A program made the position numbers and the translations under genes. From JBDRKE01 sp043814315 (GTDB lineage Bacteria; Omnitrophota; Gorgyraeia; Gygaellales; Profunditerraquicolaceae): a DNA stretch of 61,104 bases. Of this stretch, positions 52,016 to 59,351 are shown one piece after another. The notes below the pieces were generated by a model, which worked only from the letters and a program-made list of their open reading frames with translations, did no database searches and was not told the origin of the DNA. Positions within the stretch are counted from its first letter, which is position 1. Each line of letters opens with the position of its first letter. The stretch lies in assembly GCA_043814315.1 (NCBI GenBank), contig JBDRKE010000016.1, positions 1 through 61,104 on the forward strand, read 5' to 3'.

Positions 52016-52216
52016 CTATACCTTGGTAACTTTTACAGCCTGATAGCCTTTAGGGCCTTTTTCAATCTCAAACTCTACTTCCTGACCTTCGGCCAAGGAC
52101 TTAAAACCTTCACCCTCGATAGATTTGTGATGTACAAAAACATCATCTCCGGATTCAGGAGTAATAAATCCATACCCTTTCTGGTCACTAAACCATTTTA
52201 CTTTTCCTCTTGCCAT
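52016..52216 (-). CDS. Cold-shock protein (CspA-like)
   Basis: The 66-residue protein has RNP1 KGYGFITP and RNP2 VFVHH and is a canonical CspA-type RNA chaperone. AAAGGAGG lies upstream of the ATG. Its transcript begins at a strong promoter (52338-52366) and passes through a leader with a perfect terminator hairpin nested in a longer stem. That fits RNA-level control. Confidence 0.93.
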   Translation of the reverse strand: MARGKVKWFSDQKGYGFITPESGDDVFVHHKSIEGEGFKSLAEGQEVEFEIEKGPKGYQAVKVTKV

Positions 52217-52244
52217 TGTTCATATCCTCCTTTCCTAAGAATTT

Positions 52245-52328
52245 GTAGTAAATAAGGATAGAAAAAAACCGAAAGGTTAGCAAGTCACACCTTTCGGTCA
52301 TAAGTTACTAATCTCTAATATTTACTAC
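52245..52328 (-). terminator. Structured csp leader with nested terminator
   Basis: ACCGAAAGGT and ACCTTTCGGT (52268-52298) make a perfect 10-base stem followed by TTTTTTTC on the minus strand. An outer stem of GTAGTAAATA with TATTTACTAC (52245-52254 and 52319-52328) encloses it, again perfect over 10 bases. The structure lies between promoter and start codon. It may attenuate the gene or act as a temperature-sensitive switch, as in other csp leaders. Confidence 0.7.
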
Positions 52329-52337
52329 AGATTTGTT

Positions 52338-52366
52338 ACTATACCATTAAATCCTTGATTTGTCAA
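52338..52366 (-). promoter_or_regulatory. Sigma-70-type promoter of the csp gene
   Basis: TTGACA (52366-52361) and TATAGT (52343-52338) are exactly 17 bases apart on the minus strand. The promoter overlaps the stop codon of the radical SAM gene upstream by four bases. Confidence 0.78.
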
Positions 52367-53970
52367 CTTGAGTTTTTAGGACCACCCCTTTTTAGATGAT
52401 CTCTTGCCTTTTGCAACCTTTCAGGAAACTTATCTTTTTTAAACTGAGAAGCCCATCTCTTCATGATAATCCAGCCGCCAAAACGGACCAGGTCATTGCG
52501 CCATGGCCGGTACCATTTCCTCCATCCCGATTTGATATTATGCAGGAAAAAAACCATGGCAGGAAAGGAAACTATATTAAAACCTATCTTGAACAAATAC
52601 GTGAATTGGTAAAATTTCCCCATAATCTTTCTGATGGAAGACTGCATTTCCTCGGCCGTCAGGGGTGGGTCCGGTTCAAACAGGGGGAAGTTTCCGTCAT
52701 AATATTCCCAGCCGACATCCTGAAGCGGATAAAGCCTGTTTTGCCTGGCAAGCCTGTGCCTTAATTCTGTCCCGGAGAGAGGACCCGCCAGCAAAATTTG
52801 CAGGGTGTCAATTTTAGCCTTCCTGATAAAGTTCTTAAAACGCTTGATGCGCTCCCTCGCCGACATTTTAAAAGTCACCCCTTCTTTTAACGGATAACCA
52901 AAGATAAACATGCCATGCACCAGAAATCCGAATTTATGAAATATCTTTGTGAAAGACAGCATATCATCGGGCCTGAGATGTTTATTCATGGCGTTTAGCT
53001 CTTCTTCGATAGGCGACTCAAAACCGATGGCCACCGTATTAATGCCTGCCTGGCGCATCGCCGAAAGAAGGGGTGAGTCTTTGGCTTTATCCAGCCTTAT
53101 CTGAACGGTTACATCCAGCCTTCTGCCTATGTTTTTTTGATAATCCCCAAGCATTTGACAGAACCTTATGGTTTCATCCCGTTCTTGCCCGAAAAGGTCA
53201 TCAACAACGAAAAAATGCCTGGCATCTTTCGTCTCAAGAAGAAAACTGATCTGTTCAAGAAGCCTTTCGGGCGGAGCATGGCGGGGCTTTCCCTTCACCG
53301 TGCAAAACTCGCAATCCATGCCGCACCCCCGTATCCTTTCAACGGGAAAAATTTTAATCTTAGCATAACGCACCAGGGAAAAATCCGCTAAAGGCAGCTT
53401 GTTAAAATCAGTTATAGGCGCTCTATTGGGAGTAAAAAGGGGCTTACCATTATCAAGATAAACAATACCTCTGATAGCACTGACATCTTGCTTTCCTTCC
53501 ATAGCTCGCAGAAGCTCTTTAATAGCCTCTTCTCCTTCGCCTATCACCACATAGTCAATGCAAGAATTCAATGCCTCGGCTATATTGTCTTCGACAAAAT
53601 GCTGTCCCCCCGCGATGGTCACAACCCCCTTATCTTTATAAAAGCGGGCCAGTTCGTAAAGCCTGGGGATGGTGCTTGTTAGTCCGCCATAGAATCCAAC
53701 AACATCCGCCGGCCTTAAGCTTTGCAAAAATTCATGGTCCGCTCCTACGAAATCGCTTCTGGGGCCGTATCTACGAAGGTTGTTTTCATCAATAACCTCA
53801 ACGTCCCAACATTCCATTTCATTCGCAGCGCTGGCAACACATACTGGCCCCAAAGCCGTAGTCTTATTAGCAATGTAAGAATAGATGTTAAACGCCGGAT
53901 AGGCCGGAGTAATAATCCTCAATCTGTGTCTTTTTTTGGATAAGTCTAGTGCCATATTTAATGAGCGCAT
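52363..53970 (-). CDS. B12-binding radical SAM protein
   Basis: The 535-residue protein has an N-terminal B12-binding-like domain (about 15-160, with GGQHFVEDN) and a radical SAM domain with CGMDCEFC (C-x3-C-x2-C, about 216-223). A long C-terminal region with a hydrophobic stretch near 450-475 follows. It belongs to the broad B12-binding radical SAM group whose members include methyltransferases and other C-C or C-S bond formers; the product here is unknown. Met6 (MALDL) is an equally likely start. A perfect inverted repeat (53969-54003) lies at the 5' end. Confidence 0.82.
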   Translation of the reverse strand: MRSLNMALDLSKKRHRLRIITPAYPAFNIYSYIANKTTALGPVCVASAANEMECWDVEVIDENNLRRYGPRSDFVGADHEFLQSLRPADVVGFYGGLTSTIPRLYELARFYKDKGVVTIAGGQHFVEDNIAEALNSCIDYVVIGEGEEAIKELLRAMEGKQDVSAIRGIVYLDNGKPLFTPNRAPITDFNKLPLADFSLVRYAKIKIFPVERIRGCGMDCEFCTVKGKPRHAPPERLLEQISFLLETKDARHFFVVDDLFGQERDETIRFCQMLGDYQKNIGRRLDVTVQIRLDKAKDSPLLSAMRQAGINTVAIGFESPIEEELNAMNKHLRPDDMLSFTKIFHKFGFLVHGMFIFGYPLKEGVTFKMSARERIKRFKNFIRKAKIDTLQILLAGPLSGTELRHRLARQNRLYPLQDVGWEYYDGNFPLFEPDPPLTAEEMQSSIRKIMGKFYQFTYLFKIGFNIVSFPAMVFFLHNIKSGWRKWYRPWRNDLVRFGGWIIMKRWASQFKKDKFPERLQKARDHLKRGGPKNSS

Positions 53971-54003
53971 AACTTACGGAGAACGAAGTTCGACGTAAGT
54001 TAT
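53969..54003. repeat. Perfect inverted repeat at radical SAM gene start
   Basis: ATAACTTACG and CGTAAGTTAT pair over 10 bases around a 15-base loop. It overlaps the first possible ATG of the radical SAM gene, which could hide the start if formed in RNA. Confidence 0.5.
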
Positions 54004-54054
54004 CTGCGCGAATTAATCCTGAGTGAAGCGAAGGATCTTCTCCTGAATCAGGCC

Positions 54055-54222
54055 TTAACGGCCCTCACCCTTACGCTTTGAATAACAATCTCTGCAGTAT
54101 ACGGGACGGTCATCCCTAGGCTTAAAAGGGACTTCGCACTCTTTCTTGCATTCCGAACAAACCGCCTTGTGCATCTCCCGCGGCCCCCCGCCGAATCCTC
54201 CTCCACCGTATTGATATGCCAT
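54055..54222 (-). CDS. Small CxxC zinc-ribbon protein (55 aa)
   Basis: The start at ATG 54222 (MAYQYGGGG), behind a perfect AAGGAGG, gives 55 residues. A Gly-rich N-terminus is followed by CSECKKECEVPF and CRDCYSKRKG, the CxxC-x17-CxxC zinc-ribbon family common in candidate phyla. Such proteins are thought to bind nucleic acid or act as small regulators. The frame is open much further upstream, but that part is not protein-like. Confidence 0.8.
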   Translation of the reverse strand: MAYQYGGGGFGGGPREMHKAVCSECKKECEVPFKPRDDRPVYCRDCYSKRKGEGR

Positions 54223-54360
54223 GCTGCCTCCTTTTATTTTGGCCCATCCCGTAAGATGGCACCCTGTCTCATTTCGAAAAAACATTATATAAGCAATATC
54301 TTGATAAATCAAGGATATTCTGATTCTAGAGAATAAAGAAGGAATAAAGCGAATAAAGGA

Positions 54361-54400
54361 GACGTTTGGAATAAAGGGGAACAAACGTCCCCTTTATTCC
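54361..54400. repeat. Two overlapping hairpins (GACGTTTG and GGAATAAAGGGGA)
   Basis: GGAATAAAGGGGA and TCCCCTTTATTCC make a perfect 13-base stem. GACGTTTG and CAAACGTC make another, perfect over eight bases, using overlapping sequence. Only one can form at a time. The element lies between the restriction gene's end and the zinc-ribbon gene. Confidence 0.5.
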
Positions 54401-54421
54401 CGAGCCTTAGCCCGCAAAGCT

Positions 54422-54952
54422 TCATTCTGGAGGTTCAGGAAGACCCAAAAAACTCAAGGGTAGTTCATAAAAGAAATAGTAGCAACCTACTGATTTAACA
54501 TAGCTTAACACATCCTTATATTGCTCTTTTCTAAACCAGTCATTTAAAACATACACATATTTAACTAGAATTCCTAAAGGAGCAAGTAGCTTCTGATATT
54601 GCTTATTTTTAAAATCACACGTTTGTAGTTTTTCATCAACAGATCCGGTTACTGCCTGGAATTTAATTTCAATAATATAAAGCGTCTTATCTTTGATGAT
54701 AAAAATAGCATCATCTGGCACTAGTTTCTTGGAAATAATTCCTGAATAATCGATATTATTAGGCTCAAGTAGATTCTTATAAAGTTTATGTTTTTGGTAC
54801 AATTCCGCAACCTTCTGTCCTTCAAAATAAATCTTATCATCACTTACCTTGTACCCTTTAAGAGAATCGAATGCATTCTTTAGAGTAATTCTTGATTCAA
54901 ATCTTAAGCCAGACGCGGCCGTTTTCGCTCCTCCCTTACCACCCTTAATCAT
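54422..54952 (-). CDS. Type II restriction endonuclease, PD-(D/E)xK type
   Basis: The 176-residue protein has VPDDAIFI followed by LYIIEIKFQ, the D and ExK of a PD-(D/E)xK nuclease. The start motif GGKGGAKTAASGLRFE and the segment EKLQTCDFKNKQYQKL match short type II restriction enzymes. It overlaps the methyltransferase gene by eight bases. Base composition is more A/T-rich than in the neighbours, suggesting transfer as a unit. The recognition site is not certain; the partner enzyme hints at GATC or a related site. Confidence 0.78.
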   Translation of the reverse strand: MIKGGKGGAKTAASGLRFESRITLKNAFDSLKGYKVSDDKIYFEGQKVAELYQKHKLYKNLLEPNNIDYSGIISKKLVPDDAIFIIKDKTLYIIEIKFQAVTGSVDEKLQTCDFKNKQYQKLLAPLGILVKYVYVLNDWFRKEQYKDVLSYVKSVGCYYFFYELPLSFLGLPEPPE

Positions 54953-55835
54953 TTTTTTTCTCCCGAAACGCGTCTTTAAGTCTTTTTAATGAAACTTTTA
55001 AATATTCCTCTTCAAGTTCGATGCCCAGAAATTGTCTTCCTTCGCGGAAAGCCGCAATACCAGTTGTACTGCTGCCACTAAAGGGATCTAAAACAATATC
55101 ATTGGGCCTTGTTGAAGCTGAGACAATTCTATCCAATAGTTGAATGGGTTTTTGAGTTGGATGCTTTCCATAAATTTTCTCTTCAGATCCAGGAGCTTTA
55201 ATAGACCAAAAGCTTAGCATTTGCTTGTTATTATTCATTTTCTTCATTAACTCATAGTTAAAATGGTGTCTGCTGTCTTTGTTTTTAGCCGCCCAAATGA
55301 TAGTTTCGGTAGAATGAGTAAAATAGCGGCAACTTAAATTTGGCGGTGGATTGACTTTAAACCATGCGATATCGTTTAATATCTTATACCCTAGGCTCTG
55401 CATAGCTGATCCAACGGTGTAAATAATATGCGAAGTGCCAGATACCCAAATTGTTCCATTTGAAGTTAGCACTCTTTGACATTGCCTTAGCCACCTTTGA
55501 GTAAAAATGTAATTTTCCTCTACGCCCTTGGAGATATCCCACTTTCCTTTGTTAACAGAAACCATTTTTCCGGCATGGCAGGTAATCCCGCCATTTGAAA
55601 GAAAATAAGGCGGGTCGGCAAAAATCATATCAATTGAGTTTTCTGGAATTTTGGGCAGGATGTCGAAACAGTTCTCCTTGAATAGAATTATACTGTGCTT
55701 GCGGTCCTCGAAATAGGGCTTTTGGGGAATATCCTTAACCAGAATAAAGATATCCTTTTTATGGATTGCTTTTGCGTGTGTAACTGTTGGCATGATATTG
55801 GCGGGTTGAACCTGATATATTTCTTCAGAAGTCAT
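54945..55835 (-). CDS. DNA N6-adenine methyltransferase of a type II system
   Basis: The 296-residue enzyme has DPPYF (about 71-75) ahead of the SAM-binding DPFSGSSTTG (about 253-262), the beta-class order. Segments FADPPYFLSNGGI and LSCRYFTHSTETI closely follow the DpnA/DpnII-type GATC methyltransferases, and HinfI-type enzymes are also near. It protects DNA from the nuclease encoded next to it. AAGGAGG precedes the ATG. Confidence 0.87.
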   Translation of the reverse strand: MTSEEIYQVQPANIMPTVTHAKAIHKKDIFILVKDIPQKPYFEDRKHSIILFKENCFDILPKIPENSIDMIFADPPYFLSNGGITCHAGKMVSVNKGKWDISKGVEENYIFTQRWLRQCQRVLTSNGTIWVSGTSHIIYTVGSAMQSLGYKILNDIAWFKVNPPPNLSCRYFTHSTETIIWAAKNKDSRHHFNYELMKKMNNNKQMLSFWSIKAPGSEEKIYGKHPTQKPIQLLDRIVSASTRPNDIVLDPFSGSSTTGIAAFREGRQFLGIELEEEYLKVSLKRLKDAFREKKND

Positions 55836-55957
55836 TTTACCACCTCCTTATATATGCGTCAACGTTCTTTTCCTACTCTAATAGACGCAAGGAGAGGCAA
55901 AATCTAACAGGAATATTTTGAATTCAGGAGGACAAGGTAATAAGGTCGTAATCGAGG

Positions 55958-57001
55958 TCACCCAGGCCTAATGCGTGGGCATAGCGAAGCTGCCTGGTGC
56001 TGTCGCGCTCCGGGATGCAGCTCTTTAAAGATATCTCTACCGCAGGCCTTTTTGACCAAGTCAAAGCTTGCCTTGTCAATACTCACCGGGTCGCATGAGG
56101 CCAGTATTCCTATATCAGGAGAAACGCGGGGGTCATCTTTGGCCAGGCAATCGCACTCCTTGGTGATTTTAAGGCAGAAGTTCAGGAAGGCGTGCCTTTC
56201 TTTTTTGCCTTGCATCACGGCCAGGGCATACTCAATCATCTTTTCAGGCATAGTGCTCCCCCCTGACTCCCACTGCACGTCTATCGCCGAAAAAGGGCAA
56301 ACAGAAATACAGGTGGCGCACCCGATGCATTTTGATCCGTCAATGGCCGCTTTCTTATTCTTGAGGCTAATGGCATTTACCGGGCACGCCTTTACGCACT
56401 CCCCGCATCCGGTGCATTTCCTTACATAAACAGTCGGAGAAATATCCGAATGCTGCATCAGTTTGCCTTTTCTGCTGGCGCAACCCATGCCCAGATTCTT
56501 CAAAGCACCCCCAAAACCCACCATCATATGGCCTTTGAAATGATTGATGCCGATAATCGCATCCGCCTCCACAAAGAAACGCGCCAGCTTGGCGGTTTTG
56601 ATAAATTTACGGTTGATAGCTACGTCTACGGTGTTTTCCGCTCGGGAATCATCGGGAATGATAATCTCTGCCCCTGTTGTTTCTCTGGTAAAACCGTGCT
56701 CAGCAGCAAGGGCCAGGTGGTCGGTGGAATTTGTGCGCCTGCCCTTATAAAGCGTATTCGTCTCTGACAAAAAGGGCCTGGCGCCCCTTTGCGCGATGGC
56801 GCTGCATACGACCCTGACATACTCGGGCCTGACAAAACCTGTATTGCCATCTTCCCCGAAATGGATTTTGACGGCAACCCTCGAATCCGCGCAGAGAAAA
56901 TCCAGGACCCTGCTTTCTGCGAGGAGCTTCTTAAGTTTCTCTGCGACCAGCGATGCTGCATTTTTTTCGCTTACGGGAATAAAATAGACTTTGTTTTTCA
57001 T
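55958..57001 (-). CDS. DUF362 ferredoxin-type protein (C-terminus frameshifted)
   Basis: The 347-residue frame carries a DUF362 domain (about 1-190). Two 4Fe-4S ferredoxin motifs follow: CTGCGECVKACP and CIGCATCISVCP (about 195-240). The role is probably electron transfer. The last 20 residues are out of frame. Shifting one base near 56018 in a CCCGG run gives QLRYAHALGLGDLDYDLITL, a family-like end, with the stop at 55924. The gene is therefore probably intact in nature or only recently broken. Confidence 0.82.
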   Translation of the reverse strand: MKNKVYFIPVSEKNAASLVAEKLKKLLAESRVLDFLCADSRVAVKIHFGEDGNTGFVRPEYVRVVCSAIAQRGARPFLSETNTLYKGRRTNSTDHLALAAEHGFTRETTGAEIIIPDDSRAENTVDVAINRKFIKTAKLARFFVEADAIIGINHFKGHMMVGFGGALKNLGMGCASRKGKLMQHSDISPTVYVRKCTGCGECVKACPVNAISLKNKKAAIDGSKCIGCATCISVCPFSAIDVQWESGGSTMPEKMIEYALAVMQGKKERHAFLNFCLKITKECDCLAKDDPRVSPDIGILASCDPVSIDKASFDLVKKACGRDIFKELHPGARQHQAASLCPRIRPG

Positions 57002-57096
57002 GGATTGAATTTATTATTATGAGCGGCTGTTAAGGGGGAACTTCTGAAAAACCCATTGCTATACATAAGGCTCAGAAGAAGCGGTCTTAAGGTTTT

Positions 57097-58887
57097 TTAA
57101 GGTTTGTCCTCAGAGACGCTCTGACTGTTATCTTGGCCAAAACGCTCTTTGCCCAAGATTTTATCAAAAACCCTTTCTAATTCCTGGCGGCCTTTGTGCT
57201 TAATCGCGGTAATCCCCATCTGTTTTACATCCGGCATAAAAGAAACTGCGCTCCTTTTCCCTGAGACTTTTAAAGGAAAGCGTATTTGTTTTGCCTCATC
57301 CAATAAATACTCCATCTCAGGCACAGCCGCGCACATCCGGGCCGATAAATCCTGCGGAATCATAAATGAACCTTCAAAAGAATAGCTTTGATCAAAACCT
57401 ACCATGCCATTGCCTTGGAAGCGAAAAGTCTCTGCATCCATATTCATGGATTGTATTGCTACTGAAGCGTTACTGATTCCACCCTTTATCTTAAAGCTAG
57501 TAACGATAGTGTCTTTTTTACGTAAATTCTCCTTAAAGCGATCAGGTAGGCCTGCTTCAAGAACCGCCGCTAAGTTCGGCACAAAGGAAAGCTTATCCAA
57601 AACCATTTTAAGCACATTAATATCAGTCAACTGCCCTTGTTTTATTTCCAGCGAACCGTTTCCGCTTAGGCTTGAAAGCGCGGTATTCGGATCAAATCCC
57701 TGCCCATTAAACTCAAAATTACCAGAGACAAGACCTTTCACTTTAATGGGGTACGCTGACTGGTCTATGCATTCATTAAGATCAAGTCCATTAAGCATAG
57801 CTTTAAGCGAATAGTTCTGTTTAAGCAAATAGTCGCTGATATTGCCTGAGAGCTCCACTTTGCCCTTACCAAGAGAAAATGAAGCGCCACTCAGCGCGAT
57901 AAAAGATTCACTCATCGTAAACTTGGCTTCAATCAACTCTACTGGCACAGCTAATGCTTTCATCATTAGCGAACCGTTAGTTAGTGTTCCTTGTCCTTTT
58001 AAAGCGATAAGCCCTTGTGGAGCGGCCTCAAACAAATCAATGGATGCTGACAATACGCCAGATTTAACTTTCGGCAAAGGAACGCCTTCTAATTGCGGGA
58101 TAAGACGGCGCAGTGCGTCCATAGACAGGGTAGCAAGTTCCGCCGTAGCTTTACTATCCTTGAGTAAAAAACTAAGGCGGTTCATATTGACCTTACCCCG
58201 GCCTTGCGCGAATATATTCTGAGAATCGCTTGCGAAACTTGCGTGGAGTGTAATCGGGAAAGAATCGGTTAAAGAAAAATTCTCTATCTTAAGCGTTATC
58301 TTATCAAAAACAAGCGAGAATTTGGGGTCAAAAGAATAATCAATATAAGCAAGGCGCGCGTTACCTAATATTATACGATTGACAAATACCGCGGGCAGCC
58401 CCGCAGCCACCGGCTGGGCAGTTTTGCTTGAAGATTGCTGCTGATAAGTTTCTGCGGCTTGCTGCTTCTCCTGTCCGGCCGCTCCCCATTCCTGCACATT
58501 GATTCGGCCGTCTTTAAGCCTAATAATATTTACTTGCGGTGCTTTGCATTCAACTCCTAAAACCCGGATTTGTCTTTTTAGGATAAGGTCCTTAATGGAA
58601 ACAGCGAGATTGATTTCTTGGGCTGTCAGAAAATCTTCTTTTCCGAAATCCGGATGCTCCCCGACAGCTATATCCGCCAAGCGAAGCTGAATACCATTCT
58701 TTAAAGACAGCTTTAAATCAATCTTTGTAAAATCCAGGGAGCGGCCAAGCGCGTTTTGGCCGGCAGTGATTATTTGCGGCTTGAAGCGGTTAAAATCAAA
58801 GGTTTTAAGAAAAACAAAAAGCCCTATGCTGAGGATGACAAAAAACAAAAATAAGCTGGCGGCTATAATCTTAAAAATCTTTTTCAT
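57097..58887 (-). CDS. AsmA-family envelope protein
   Basis: The 596-residue protein has an N-terminal membrane anchor (about 7-27), then AsmA-type long beta repeats with AAxxALGRSLDF near the start. The C-terminal AsmA region (about 400-570) has LSGNGSLEIKQGQL. AsmA-like proteins form beta-groove bridges for phospholipid transport between membranes. It overlaps the small coiled-coil gene by 17 bases. Confidence 0.83.
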   Translation of the reverse strand: MKKIFKIIAASLFLFFVILSIGLFVFLKTFDFNRFKPQIITAGQNALGRSLDFTKIDLKLSLKNGIQLRLADIAVGEHPDFGKEDFLTAQEINLAVSIKDLILKRQIRVLGVECKAPQVNIIRLKDGRINVQEWGAAGQEKQQAAETYQQQSSSKTAQPVAAGLPAVFVNRIILGNARLAYIDYSFDPKFSLVFDKITLKIENFSLTDSFPITLHASFASDSQNIFAQGRGKVNMNRLSFLLKDSKATAELATLSMDALRRLIPQLEGVPLPKVKSGVLSASIDLFEAAPQGLIALKGQGTLTNGSLMMKALAVPVELIEAKFTMSESFIALSGASFSLGKGKVELSGNISDYLLKQNYSLKAMLNGLDLNECIDQSAYPIKVKGLVSGNFEFNGQGFDPNTALSSLSGNGSLEIKQGQLTDINVLKMVLDKLSFVPNLAAVLEAGLPDRFKENLRKKDTIVTSFKIKGGISNASVAIQSMNMDAETFRFQGNGMVGFDQSYSFEGSFMIPQDLSARMCAAVPEMEYLLDEAKQIRFPLKVSGKRSAVSFMPDVKQMGITAIKHKGRQELERVFDKILGKERFGQDNSQSVSEDKP

Positions 58888-59233
58888 ATTCTTCGGATAG
58901 GTTATTATTTTCTCTCTGTTCTTGAAATGCCTTCAGCCTGTCAATAATCGGCTTGATGTCGCTCCAGGTTTTCTTAGGAATGTAACGCTCGAGCGTTTCC
59001 AACTGCACCTTGTTTTCTAATTCCGTAATGCTCTGTTCCATTTCATCCAAAAACCGCTCTTTATCATTACAAGCCCGGTTCATACGCATCAATTTCCTTT
59101 GTAGTACATCGCTCCTTTTTTCATAGAATACGCCATTCTTCCTTGCGCTTAAAAGCTCTTTTTGTAAAGAAGAAATGCTGAGGCCTAAAATAATCACTAA
59201 CGCAGCCAAAAATATGATAAGCGCTGACTTCAT
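58871..59233 (-). CDS. Membrane-anchored coiled-coil protein, unknown function
   Basis: The 120-residue protein has an N-terminal membrane span (about 4-20) and a coiled coil over about residues 22-82. A charged C-terminal tail follows. It overlaps the AsmA-like gene, so the two are likely coupled and may act together in the envelope. No family is recognised. Confidence 0.6.
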   Translation of the reverse strand: MKSALIIFLAALVIILGLSISSLQKELLSARKNGVFYEKRSDVLQRKLMRMNRACNDKERFLDEMEQSITELENKVQLETLERYIPKKTWSDIKPIIDRLKAFQEQRENNNLSEEYEKDF

Positions 59234-59351
59234 AAGAATGCCCTACCCTGTTATAACAAATCAGGCCGTTTCTAAATATCTTTAACAATATTAAACAGTT
59301 ACTGCAGAACCATGTTCCAGCGTCTATGTTCCTTATAATTCGCTTCTACCC

